Shown here: in pieces, positions 40,318-48,923 of the stretch
Layout: the number at the start of each line of letters is the position of its first letter
Position numbering within the stretch: position 1 is the first letter of the stretch
Origin: Heteroscillospira sp050943935
GTDB lineage: Bacteria; Bacillota; Clostridia; Oscillospirales; Oscillospiraceae
Length of the DNA stretch: 64,000 nt
Assembly: GCA_050943935.1 (NCBI GenBank)
Contig: JBMNQC010000008.1
Span: 62,001-126,000, forward strand
Reading direction: 5' to 3'
Position numbers and translations under genes: made by a program
The notes under the pieces: generated by a model
Told to the model about the DNA's origin: nothing
What the model saw: only the letters and a program-made list of their open reading frames with translations
Databases searched by the model: none

Positions 40318-42885
40318 ATGGCTAGAACACCTTTTCTTGAAGCGAAAAATATAAGCAAATCATTCTATGGCGTTTACGCGCTGAAAAACGTGGATCTGAC
40401 CTGCTACGGCGGCGAGGTCATAGGCGTTATCGGTGAAAACGGCGCAGGTAAATCCACCCTTATGAAAATTATCACCGGCACTTACTCTCTTGAAGACGGA
40501 GATATTTTTATTGAAGGGCAGAGGGCAAATATTTCCAATCCCACCGTGTCCCGCGCGCTGGGTATTAACATGGTCTATCAGGACACCCGTCTTGTACCGG
40601 AGCTTACCGTTGCTCAGAATATCTTTCTCGGCAGCGAAAAGACCGGTATGCTCGGTCTTGTGGACATGAAATACATGAGAGAAGAAAGCAACAGACTCCT
40701 GAAGAAGTTTGATATAGATATTGATGTCAATGCGCTTGTGGGCGACCTGACCATGGCGCAGATGCAGCTGGTTGAGATAGTTAAGGCCATGTCCCGGCAA
40801 ACCAAGCTGCTTATTCTGGATGAGCCTACCTCCTCGCTTACCCCCCGCGAGGTAGAAAAGCTGTTCAGCATGGTGCGCGATCTTAAGGCCGAGGGCACCA
40901 GCGTAGTGTTTATCTCCCACCGCATCCAGGAGCTGCTCCAGATATGCGACCGCTTCGTAGTCCTCAAGGATGGCGAGCTGGCCGGCGGCATAGACGCTGC
41001 CGACGCTACTGAGGATATCCTCGTCCGCATGATGGTGGGACGCGACGTAAAGCGTATGTTCAATACCGCTGAGCTGGACTACACCAACCGTGAGGTTATT
41101 CTGGATGTGCAGCACCTGTCCCGGGGCGGGGACTATTCCGACGTCTCCTTTAAGCTCTATAAGGGCGAGATTCTGGGCTTCTACGGTATTGAAGGCAACG
41201 GCCAGCGCGAGATACTGCGCTCTATTACCGGCATACTTAAGGGATACACCGGAGATATATACCTGAACGGCAAAAAAATAGCTCCCCGCACGCCACGTCA
41301 GGCCATAGACGCCGGTATATCTTTTATAACCAACGACCGCCATGGTGAAAATGTGTTCATGCCCCTATCCATAGGCTCCAATCTGGAAACACCCAACCTG
41401 AAGGGCTGGTCAAATACCGGCGTGGTGAACGAAAAGCTGTCCGGCAGACAGATCCAGGAGGGCATAGATAAATTCCGGGTAAAATGCGACAACTCCACCC
41501 AGCTTATCCGTGAACTGTCCGGCGGCAACCAGCAGAAAGTGGCCATAGCGGGCCGCTTCCTGCAGAAGCCCCAGCTGTTCATTTTCGATGAGCCCACCAT
41601 AGGCGTGGATGTGGGCTCCAAAAGCGAAATATATGTCTTTCTGAAGCAAATGGCCGAAGAGGGCATAGGCGTTATCGTTCTGTCCTCCGACCTGCCTGAA
41701 ATAATCGGCCTGTCCGACCGGATAATCCCGGTCTGCTCCGGCCGCGTTCAAAAGCCCATAATTGGCTGCAAGGCTACTGAGGAAATGGTTCTGAACGCCT
41801 CCGTGCTCGGCAATAAGGAGCAGAGCGGTTCCGAGAATACCGGCGTTGAGGAAAGCACTCCGCCGGTTAAGGCAAAAAAACACAGCGCCCTCGCAAAATG
41901 GTCCTCCGTCCCCATTCTGGCTGCCATAATAGCTATAATGTGTGTAATCGGCGGACAGAATAACGAGGCCTTCCTGAAGCCCTATAACATAGGCCTCATT
42001 CTTTGGCAGCTTGCGCCTCTGGCGCTTATAACCCTGGCACAGGTATTCGTTGTGCTCACGGGTGCCATCAATCTGTCTGTGGGTCCGGCAATGAGCCTCA
42101 TCACCTGCGTGCTCTCATACACAATGGCTGTGGACGGCAATATACCCATGGGTATTCTGTCCGCTCTGCTGGTGGGCATCGCCTGCGGACTTATCAACTC
42201 CTTTATAGTAGTGAAGCTGAACATTCAGCACTTTATCGGCACTCTCGCCACGCAGATTATGTTCCTTGGCATAGCCCTTTGCCTGCGTATGACGGCCTCC
42301 GGCTCTATCGCGCCTATGTTTACCACCATTGTGAAGTATAAGATTTCCGGTAAATGGCCAGTTTCTGCTTTTGTCGTAATCATGATTTTCATCATTGCCG
42401 AAATAGTTTTGCAGCGCTCCAAATTCGGCACCTATATCTATGCAGTTGGCTCCAACCGCGACGCAGCTTACTCCTCCGGTATCCGTACCGACCGTATCCG
42501 TACTCTGGCGTATGTCTGGTCCGGAATCTTCGGCGCTCTTGCCGGAATGGTTTTGGCGGTACGCGTGGGCTGCGGCGATCCCCAGGCTGGCACCACATTC
42601 ACCATGCAGACTCTAACCGCCGTAGTGCTCGGCGGCGTGGCGCTGGTTGGCGGCAAGGGTACCGTGCTGGGCCCCCTCGTGGGCGCATTCCTTGTAACCG
42701 TGCTTCAGAACTTCCTGAACATGATGCAGGTAAACGCCTATTGGCAGTATGTGTATACCGGCGCGCTCATTATCATTGCAGCGTCTATCTACTATTATTC
42801 TGCCAAAAAGAGAAAAGAAGCTATGGCCGGTATGAGCGGCGCAAAGGAAAGCCCGCTGAAAAAGCTGTTCGCCCACAGTAAATAA
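40318..42885 (+). CDS. Ribose-type ABC importer: duplicated ATPase fused to a permease
   Basis: 855 residues from the ATG at 40318; upstream in-frame starts have no ribosome site. The first ATPase domain (about 5-245) has Walker A GENGAGKST (39-47) and Walker B LLILDEPTSSLTP. The second (about 255-495) has the degenerate A loop GIEGNGQRE typical of RbsA, signature ELSGGNQQKV and Walker B FIFDEPTIGVDVG. A polar linker (about 500-522) leads into a complete RbsC-like permease (about 525-845) with TGAINLSVGPAMSLITCVLS and YIYAVGSNRDAAYSSGI. RbsA and RbsC are usually separate proteins; this natural fusion keeps the frame with no sign of a broken stop. Confidence 0.92.
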   Translation: MARTPFLEAKNISKSFYGVYALKNVDLTCYGGEVIGVIGENGAGKSTLMKIITGTYSLEDGDIFIEGQRANISNPTVSRALGINMVYQDTRLVPELTVAQNIFLGSEKTGMLGLVDMKYMREESNRLLKKFDIDIDVNALVGDLTMAQMQLVEIVKAMSRQTKLLILDEPTSSLTPREVEKLFSMVRDLKAEGTSVVFISHRIQELLQICDRFVVLKDGELAGGIDAADATEDILVRMMVGRDVKRMFNTAELDYTNREVILDVQHLSRGGDYSDVSFKLYKGEILGFYGIEGNGQREILRSITGILKGYTGDIYLNGKKIAPRTPRQAIDAGISFITNDRHGENVFMPLSIGSNLETPNLKGWSNTGVVNEKLSGRQIQEGIDKFRVKCDNSTQLIRELSGGNQQKVAIAGRFLQKPQLFIFDEPTIGVDVGSKSEIYVFLKQMAEEGIGVIVLSSDLPEIIGLSDRIIPVCSGRVQKPIIGCKATEEMVLNASVLGNKEQSGSENTGVEESTPPVKAKKHSALAKWSSVPILAAIIAIMCVIGGQNNEAFLKPYNIGLILWQLAPLALITLAQVFVVLTGAINLSVGPAMSLITCVLSYTMAVDGNIPMGILSALLVGIACGLINSFIVVKLNIQHFIGTLATQIMFLGIALCLRMTASGSIAPMFTTIVKYKISGKWPVSAFVVIMIFIIAEIVLQRSKFGTYIYAVGSNRDAAYSSGIRTDRIRTLAYVWSGIFGALAGMVLAVRVGCGDPQAGTTFTMQTLTAVVLGGVALVGGKGTVLGPLVGAFLVTVLQNFLNMMQVNAYWQYVYTGALIIIAASIYYYSAKKRKEAMAGMSGAKESPLKKLFAHSK

Positions 42886-42906
42886 CGCCCTCATGGAGGT
42901 ACATGC

Positions 42907-44040
42907 ATGATTAACACCATTATCAAAAACGGCCACGTTATTGATCCACGCGCTGGAATAGACGGGGTATGCAGTATTGGTATATCCGGGGGGCATATGA
43001 TGGGTATCGTACCGGACTCAACAGAGGCCGATACAGTTATAGATGCCGCAGGCAACTATGTGTTCCCGGGCCTCGTGGATTTCCACACCCACATTTTCCG
43101 CAGCGGCAGCGACCTGGGCGTCGTGCCAGACTGTCTGCTGGCTATGGGCGTAACCACGGCCGTGGACGCGGGAACTGCCGGCTGCGCCGGCTTTGAGGCC
43201 TTTTACGCAAACGAGGTGTCCCACAGCGCCGTGGATATCTTCACCCAGCTGAACGTCTGCTCCATAGGCCAGCCGGGGGACAACTTTATGGAGGATTTTA
43301 CACCATCACGCTTCTGTGAGGACAAGATTCGCCGCCTGTGCCGGGAGTTTCCCGGACAGATAAAGGGACTTAAAATACGCATAGGCGCGGAGGTGCCCGG
43401 TGTTGACAGTCTTGAGCCCATGCGCAGAGCCAAGGAGCTGGCCGTAAGCTGCGGACTGCCTCTTGTGGTGCACGCCTCCAATCCGCCCGCGCCCATGGAT
43501 GAGCTGGTGACAATTCTGGACAGGGGAGATGTGTGCAGCCACTTCTATCACGGCAAGGGGGAGCACACCATCCTGGATGAAAATGGCCGGGTGCGCCCGG
43601 GGATACGCGCCGCCAGAGAGCGCGGGGTGGTGTTCGACTGCGCCAACGGCAATACCAATTACAATCACCAGGTGGCCCGCCGCGCCCTGGCCGACGGCTT
43701 CCTGCCTGACATCATCTCCAGCGACCTGTGCAAATCAAGTATGCGGGACGGCTACGCCCGCTGCCTACCCTATGTTATGTCCAAATATCTGCATCTGGGC
43801 ATGAGCCTGCCTGATATCGTCCGCGCCGCCACAGATACGCCCGCGCGGCAGCTCGGTCTTGGCGGTAAAATCGGCACCCTGGCCGAAGGCGCCCGCGCCG
43901 ACGTGGCAGTATGCCGCCTTGTGGAGGCCCACCCCGTATATCTGGACAATTTGGGGACTCCCATGGCAGGCACCCAAATGCTGGTGCCTGTAATGACGCT
44001 CAAAGACGGCGAAACCATGTTCCGCCAGAGCAATTTTTAA
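42907..44040 (+). CDS. Amidohydrolase/deacetylase family metallohydrolase
   Basis: 377 residues. HxH at His60/His62 (LVDFHTHIFRSG), Lys in GLKIRIGAEV (likely carboxylated bridging ligand), His in VHASNPP and SHFYHGKGEH, and Asp in DIISSDLCKSS complete an amidohydrolase metal site. The overall pattern resembles the deacetylase/EF_0837-like group that hydrolyses N-acyl or related amide bonds. Last gene of the ABC importer operon (21-base gap), so it probably processes the imported compound. Substrate not identifiable. Confidence 0.8.
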   Translation: MINTIIKNGHVIDPRAGIDGVCSIGISGGHMMGIVPDSTEADTVIDAAGNYVFPGLVDFHTHIFRSGSDLGVVPDCLLAMGVTTAVDAGTAGCAGFEAFYANEVSHSAVDIFTQLNVCSIGQPGDNFMEDFTPSRFCEDKIRRLCREFPGQIKGLKIRIGAEVPGVDSLEPMRRAKELAVSCGLPLVVHASNPPAPMDELVTILDRGDVCSHFYHGKGEHTILDENGRVRPGIRAARERGVVFDCANGNTNYNHQVARRALADGFLPDIISSDLCKSSMRDGYARCLPYVMSKYLHLGMSLPDIVRAATDTPARQLGLGGKIGTLAEGARADVAVCRLVEAHPVYLDNLGTPMAGTQMLVPVMTLKDGETMFRQSNF

Positions 44041-44054
44041 TACTTGTACAACAA

Positions 44055-44093
44055 ACAGCGCCGGCAGAGCTAAGCACTCTGCCGGCGCTGTTA
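44055..44093. terminator. Bidirectional terminator between amidohydrolase and LysR
   Basis: Perfect 14-base stem (arms 44056-44069, 44077-44090) between convergent genes; T-rich only weakly on both sides. Confidence 0.75.
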
Positions 44094-44099
44094 TATTGG

Positions 44100-45008
44100 T
44101 CATATTTTGTCTTTCAGATACAGCTTTATCAGCTCCAGATAATACAGCTCCGCCTTGGAGAACACCGTGCCCTTTCTGTAGGAGACGGAATGGGTCCAAA
44201 AGGCCTTGGGTTTTAGTGAAAAGCAGCATACACGCTTGTCCTGACTGACCAGAGTCTCTACAAGGATGGACGGTCCCAGGCCGTCCTTGACCAGCTGACT
44301 TGCCACCATGCCGCCGTTGCACTCCATCAAAATATTGGGCTTGAAACCGGCCTGAAGAAAGCGCTCGTCGGCTACCATTCTGGCGTTTACTCCCGGATTG
44401 AGGAGTATGAATTTATCATCTCTCAGCAGATTCAAATCAATAGTGCTGTACGGCGCCCCCGGCGGAGCCGCGTATTTGGCCAGAGGATGAGATGACGGAA
44501 GTGCCAGCACTATTTCGCAGGTGCCCAGCGGAATCTGAACAAGCTCCGTGGGCAGCTGTTTCGCTGTACCGTAGCCCATAATAGCCCAGTCTATTTTGCC
44601 ACCTATAAGCTCGGCCTCTATGTTTTCGCTGGCGGTAAGTTTTACATTGTAGCGTGGATATTTTTGATGAAAAGCGGAAAAGGTCTCTCTGAAGATTTTT
44701 TCCCCTATACTGCGGTTCACCCCAAGATTTATTCGCCCGCAGGAATTATCCGAAATATCACCCAGCTCCTTGTAGAGCTGTTCACGAATATCCAGTATGC
44801 TTTTCGCCGCTTCCACATATTTTTCTCCGGCATTTGTCAGCACCAGCTTTTTCTGAATACGATGAAACAGCGGAGTTTTAAGCTCCTCCTCCAGCTGCAG
44901 CAGATAACCGTTTAGTGCTGAGCGCGAAATGTATAGTTCATCAGCCGCCTTGGAAATATTTTGACATTCAGCGATTTTAACAATATAGCTCAGTTGTTTT
45001 AAGTTCAT
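44100..45008 (-). CDS. LysR-family regulator 1 (next to TTT system 1)
   Basis: 302 residues from the ATG at 45006-45008, eight bases after GGAGG. N-terminal winged helix (MNLKQLSYIVKIAECQNISK, AADELYISRSALNGYLLQLE) and C-terminal periplasmic-binding-like effector domain. Its DNA-reading serine is in SRSALNGY. Divergent from the first TTT operon with only 147 bases between, so it probably controls it in response to the transported carboxylate. Autoregulation is likely since the two promoters overlap. Confidence 0.92.
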   Translation of the reverse strand: MNLKQLSYIVKIAECQNISKAADELYISRSALNGYLLQLEEELKTPLFHRIQKKLVLTNAGEKYVEAAKSILDIREQLYKELGDISDNSCGRINLGVNRSIGEKIFRETFSAFHQKYPRYNVKLTASENIEAELIGGKIDWAIMGYGTAKQLPTELVQIPLGTCEIVLALPSSHPLAKYAAPPGAPYSTIDLNLLRDDKFILLNPGVNARMVADERFLQAGFKPNILMECNGGMVASQLVKDGLGPSILVETLVSQDKRVCCFSLKPKAFWTHSVSYRKGTVFSKAELYYLELIKLYLKDKI

Positions 45009-45068
45009 TTGCTGATCCTCCATATTAACTGACGGAATTACCGACACTTATTGTTAAATTAAACGCTC

Positions 45069-45097
45069 TTTACATACTATTATAGAGCGAATATAAT
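45069..45097 (+). promoter_or_regulatory. Promoter of TTT operon 1, overlapping the lysR promoter
   Basis: TTTACA (45069-45074), 17-base spacer, TATAAT (45092-45097). An inverted repeat CGCTCT (45064-45069) / AGAGCG (45084-45089) spans the -35 and spacer, a plausible LysR site. Confidence 0.65.
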
Positions 45098-45107
45098 GAT
45101 ATTGCAA
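45079..45107 (-). promoter_or_regulatory. Promoter of lysR 1, face to face with the TTT promoter
   Basis: Minus strand TTGCAA (45102-45107), 17-base spacer, TATAAT (45079-45084). It overlaps the opposing promoter by 19 bases. TGCAAAT/ATTTGCA arms (45103-45109, 45123-45129) add a second inverted repeat at its -35. Confidence 0.6.
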
Positions 45108-45155
45108 ATTATTTTTCCGAATATTTGCAGAATTTAAACAAAAGGAGAAAGTGAA

Positions 45156-46214
45156 ATGTCCAAAAAGATTGTCAGCCTGCTTCTTGCCTTGACCATGATA
45201 CTGAGTCTGGTTGCCTGCGGCGGCACCGGGGAGAGCAAGGCTCCCGAATCCGAAGCTCCCTCGCCCGCAGAGAGCAAGGCTCCCGAATCCGGAGCTCCTG
45301 TTGAAGATGATGGCAAGCCTGAAAACTATCCCACTAAGCCCATCAATCTGATTGTTCCCTACGCAGCCGGCGGTGCTGCCGACATCGTGGCTCGTGCGGT
45401 AGCATCTGTTCTGCCCGATTATCTGGACGGCGCTCAGATCAATATCACCAACGTTACCGGTGGCAATGGCGTCGTCGGCGTTACTCAGCTCAAGGGCAGC
45501 GCAAGTGACGGCTATAATATATCCATCTATGCATCCCCCGTATTCGAGATCACCCCTGCTATGAACGACGTTGGCTATACTATGGATGACTTCACTTTCC
45601 TGGGTACTGTTGTTAAGCGTCCCAATGTTCTTGTAGTACATGCAGATTCTCCCTGGCAGACTCTGGAGGAGTTTGTAGAGTATGTAAAGGCTAACCCCGG
45701 CACCGTCACCTACGGCGATCCCGCCGCAGGCTCCGCTCATCTGGGCTTCGAGGCTCTCATTAAGGAAGCTGGCCTTGACATGAAGTTTGTTCCCTCTTCC
45801 GGCGGCACCGGCGAAGCTATTACTGCGCTGCTGGGTAAGCATGTGGACGCCGTAATGGCGCTGCCTGCCGATACCTTTGAGTATATCCGTTCCGGCGATA
45901 TGCGCGCGCTGTGCATAGAGGCAGATGAGCGCATCGACATACTCGGTGACGTTCCCACCGCGAAGGAGTGCGGTTGGGATGTCAACGTTGGTCTGACTAA
46001 CGGCTTCATCGCTCCCGCAGGCCTGGACCGGGAAATTGCAGATTATCTGACCGCCGCTCTGGAACAGGCTGTCAACGATCCCAGAGTTTTGGAGCTTGAC
46101 CCCGGCGACGAGGGATTGCTTATCTACTTTAACGGCGAGGATACCAAGCAGCTGCTTGTTGATACCGCCGAGTCTTTCACCGGCCTTATCAACGATTTGG
46201 GCCTGGCTGGCTAA
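45156..46214 (+). CDS. TTT system 1 substrate-binding lipoprotein (TctC/Bug family)
   Basis: 352 residues. Signal peptide with lipobox LVAC (Cys21), then a Glu/Ser/Ala/Pro linker that contains a 13-codon tandem duplication (ESKAPES occurs twice). The mature domain (about 55-350) has the Bug signature YPTKPINLIVPYAAGGAADI, followed by VTGGNGVVGVTQLKGSASDG and YGDPAAGSAHLGFEAL. Such proteins bind di- and tricarboxylates or other acidic ligands. First gene of tctC-tctB-tctA plus HD and DUF6282 genes. Confidence 0.92.
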   Translation: MSKKIVSLLLALTMILSLVACGGTGESKAPESEAPSPAESKAPESGAPVEDDGKPENYPTKPINLIVPYAAGGAADIVARAVASVLPDYLDGAQINITNVTGGNGVVGVTQLKGSASDGYNISIYASPVFEITPAMNDVGYTMDDFTFLGTVVKRPNVLVVHADSPWQTLEEFVEYVKANPGTVTYGDPAAGSAHLGFEALIKEAGLDMKFVPSSGGTGEAITALLGKHVDAVMALPADTFEYIRSGDMRALCIEADERIDILGDVPTAKECGWDVNVGLTNGFIAPAGLDREIADYLTAALEQAVNDPRVLELDPGDEGLLIYFNGEDTKQLLVDTAESFTGLINDLGLAG

Positions 46215-46249
46215 ATTGCAATAGAGCTTAAATAAACCAAGCAGCACGG

Positions 46250-46282
46250 CTGTCCGGCCCGCCTAAAAGGGCGGCCGGACAG
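46250..46282 (+). terminator. Intercistronic hairpin after TTT binding protein 1
   Basis: CTGTCCGGCC/GGCCGGACAG stem with an inner GCC/GGC extension and TAAAA loop region, 35 bases after the stop and followed by TTCTTTCTTC. Similar hairpins follow the other binding-protein genes. Confidence 0.6.
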
Positions 46283-46309
46283 TTCTTTCTTCAGAATGGA
46301 GTGAATCAA

Positions 46310-46816
46310 ATGTCAAAAAACAGCAAGGATATGCTGGTTTCGCTGGTATGCATTATCTTTTCCATCGTTTTTATGCTGATAGTTATACCTTTGGAGATAC
46401 CTATGCCCCGATTCGACAGCGGCGGAACCACTCCCAGAGCAATTCCCAAAATCTGCTGCTGGGTAATCCTGACTATGTCTGCCATTATAGCGGTAAGAAC
46501 TTTCCGTAACGACAAAAAGTGTTTTTCTGTTATGGCAAAGGAACTTTCCGCTGCCCTTCAGAGCAAAAAGGGGTGGCATACCTTTGGATATGTCATGATA
46601 ATTTTTGCCCTTTCCGTTGTGTACTACATCGGCTATTCAAACATCGGCTTTATAATCACCACTCTGGTAATATTCCCAATATACGCCTTTGCGCTGGGCT
46701 GCCGCAAGCCTGTAACCATACTTGTCACAGATCTGTTATTGGCTTTCGGAGTATATTATTTCTTTGCCGTGGGACTCAGCTGTTATCTTCCCGGCTGGGC
46801 GCCATTTGCAGTATAA
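46310..46816 (+). CDS. TTT system 1 small membrane subunit (TctB family)
   Basis: 168 residues from the ATG at 46310, seven bases after GGAG. Four or five transmembrane segments (about 9-27, 45-60, 85-105, 110-128, 133-160). TctB proteins pair with TctA to form the Na+- or H+-driven symporter. Low sequence conservation is normal for this family; assignment rests on size, hydrophobic pattern and position between tctC and tctA. Confidence 0.85.
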   Translation: MSKNSKDMLVSLVCIIFSIVFMLIVIPLEIPMPRFDSGGTTPRAIPKICCWVILTMSAIIAVRTFRNDKKCFSVMAKELSAALQSKKGWHTFGYVMIIFALSVVYYIGYSNIGFIITTLVIFPIYAFALGCRKPVTILVTDLLLAFGVYYFFAVGLSCYLPGWAPFAV

Positions 46817-46828
46817 GGAGGTCTGAAA

Positions 46829-48334
46829 ATGGAACTTTTCTTTGAAGGCCTTTTAGTGTCTCTGCAGCCCTATAACTTTCTGTGGATAGTTATAGGCACT
46901 CTGGCAGGAATTATTTTGGGCGCTATCCCCGGCCTTACCGGTGCAATGGGCATTACCCTTATGATCCCAATGACCTACGGTATGAACGCCGTTACCGCCA
47001 TATGTTTGCTTCTGGGCGTATACTGCGGCGGCACCTATGGCGGCTCCATAACCGCAATACTCATCAACACTCCAGGCTCCGGAGCCTCGGTTGTTACCGC
47101 ATTTGACGGCTATGAAATAGCCAAACAGGGCAAGGGCGGCAAGGCTCTGCGCATGGCTCTGTATGCCTCCTTTGTGGGCGGCATTATTAGTGCGCTTATA
47201 CTCACCACCATTTCCCCGGCAGTTGCGGCAATGGCTCTTAAATTTGGCCCCTGTGAGTATCTGGCCCTCATCATTCTTGGTCTTACCGTTGTTGGCGGTG
47301 TGTCCGGCGATGATATCTGCAAGGGTATAATAGCTGCGGCCCTCGGCCTTCTGGTTGCCATGATTGGTCAGGACCCCGGCTCCGGCACCGAGCGCCTTAC
47401 CTTTGGCATACCCAATCTCATAAGCGGTGTGCCCTCAGTACCCCTGCTCATCGGTATGTTCGCACTATCCGAGATACTGCTTCAGGCTGAAAAGGTTGGC
47501 TCAACCAAGGCAAAAATCGAAATAGCTCAAATGGTTGGCGATCAGCGCCTGCCTCTCAGAGAGTTTGCCTCCTACTGGAAAACCATAGTAAAGGGATCTC
47601 TTATAGGCACGTTCGTAGGAGCCGTTCCGGGTATCGGCGCATCCGTCGCGTCTTTTGTATCGTATAACGAGGCAATGCGTGCATCCAAGACCCCCGAGGA
47701 ATTCGGTCACGGCTCCATGGACGGCATAGCAGCCAGCGAATCCGGCAACAACGGCGTTACAGGCGCTACACTAATCCCGCTGCTTACTCTTGGAATCCCG
47801 GGAGATGTGGTTACAGGCATACTGCTGGGTGCTTTTATGCTTCAGGGTCTAATACCCGGTCCCATGCTCATGGCTGAGCATCCAGAGACAATTTACTCTA
47901 TATTTGCAGGACTTTTTGTTGTCAACTTCGTGATGCTGGCTCTTGGTATGCTGGGTATGCGCTATTTCCCTCTGGTAAGCCGGCTGCCCGGTGATCTGAT
48001 GTTTTCCTGCGTGTTCGTAATGTGCACAGTTGGCGCCTATGCCACTCAAAACACCAACTTTATGGTCATACTCATGATAGTTTTTGGATTCCTCGGCTAT
48101 GTTATGAAGAAAGCCGGCCTGCCCGCCGGAGCCTTTCTGGTGGCCTATATGCTGGGCGGCAGCTTTGAATCCAATCTGCAGCGTTCCATGATAGTTCTGG
48201 ACAACAAGCTGTGGCTCATATTCACAAAGCCTCTGGCTGACGCTTTCCTTATAGTCGCTGTGGTATTCCTTTTCTATATTGTTAGAATGCAGAAGTCCAA
48301 AAAAGAAAAAGCAAACACAAAGGAGAATATTTAA
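46829..48334 (+). CDS. TTT system 1 large membrane subunit (TctA family)
   Basis: 501 residues with about twelve transmembrane segments. The duplicated TctA motif is clear: GAIPGLTGAMGITLMIPMTYGM near residue 32 and GAVPGIGASVASFVSYNEAMR in the second half, plus LINTPGSGASVVTAFDGYEIAKQGKGG and SGNNGVTGATLIPLLTLGIPGD. It carries the substrate delivered by the binding protein. Its stop overlaps the start of the HD-domain gene by one base. Confidence 0.94.
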   Translation: MELFFEGLLVSLQPYNFLWIVIGTLAGIILGAIPGLTGAMGITLMIPMTYGMNAVTAICLLLGVYCGGTYGGSITAILINTPGSGASVVTAFDGYEIAKQGKGGKALRMALYASFVGGIISALILTTISPAVAAMALKFGPCEYLALIILGLTVVGGVSGDDICKGIIAAALGLLVAMIGQDPGSGTERLTFGIPNLISGVPSVPLLIGMFALSEILLQAEKVGSTKAKIEIAQMVGDQRLPLREFASYWKTIVKGSLIGTFVGAVPGIGASVASFVSYNEAMRASKTPEEFGHGSMDGIAASESGNNGVTGATLIPLLTLGIPGDVVTGILLGAFMLQGLIPGPMLMAEHPETIYSIFAGLFVVNFVMLALGMLGMRYFPLVSRLPGDLMFSCVFVMCTVGAYATQNTNFMVILMIVFGFLGYVMKKAGLPAGAFLVAYMLGGSFESNLQRSMIVLDNKLWLIFTKPLADAFLIVAVVFLFYIVRMQKSKKEKANTKENI

Positions 48335-48915
48335 TGGACAAGGAACAAATAAGACAGGGGGTTGTGAAATCACTCCCCCTTGTAAATGAGATAAAGAGCA
48401 ATGAACTCAGAGAAAAGGTCATCGAGGCGTGGACTATGGCGCTCTCTGCCAACGAGTACACAGCTATTGAAGAGCTGGAAGGCTCCGGTAAGCCCGGCGG
48501 ATACATATTGGGCAATCAGGCCCAGCACATTATGTGTGTTACCCGTATGGCTCTTTCCATGGCGGAAATAATCGAACAGAGCTACGACAAGGACATGGGG
48601 ATAGACCGGGATATGCTTCTTGCTGCCGGTCTGGTGCACGATGTGGGCAAGCCCTATGAATATAACCTGGCAAAGCAGGCGGCCTGGAACGAGGCTCCGG
48701 AGAAATGCGGCTTGCCCTCCCTCCGTCACACACTTTACGGCGTGTACATAGCACTGAGCGTAGGGCTGCCGGAGGAGATAGTCCATGTGTGCGGCTGTCA
48801 CTCACCGGAGGGAAATCTGGTAAAACGCAGTCTGCTGGCCACTATAATCCACCATGCGGACAAAGCCTCCTGGCGTATCCCCGGCTGCGCGGACAGATGG
48901 GTATTCCCTGACTGA
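48334..48915 (+). CDS. HD-domain phosphohydrolase-like protein coupled to TctA
   Basis: 193 residues. HD metal-site residues: His in NQAQHIMCVTRMAL, HD in AAGLVHDVGKPYEYN, His in SLRHTLYGVYIA and CGCHSPEG, and Asp in IHHADKASW. The HD family includes nucleotide and phosphate-ester hydrolases. ATG overlaps the tctA stop (TAATG), so the two are made in step. A linked function with uptake of the substrate is inference; a nucleotide or phosphoester-like role has no further support here. Confidence 0.85.
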   Translation: MDKEQIRQGVVKSLPLVNEIKSNELREKVIEAWTMALSANEYTAIEELEGSGKPGGYILGNQAQHIMCVTRMALSMAEIIEQSYDKDMGIDRDMLLAAGLVHDVGKPYEYNLAKQAAWNEAPEKCGLPSLRHTLYGVYIALSVGLPEEIVHVCGCHSPEGNLVKRSLLATIIHHADKASWRIPGCADRWVFPD

Positions 48916-48923
48916 GGCGCACC

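Noticed and set aside
42392..42996. Small minus-strand frames over the permease half of the ABC fusion
   Set aside because: They are antisense shadows of a strongly supported fusion gene.
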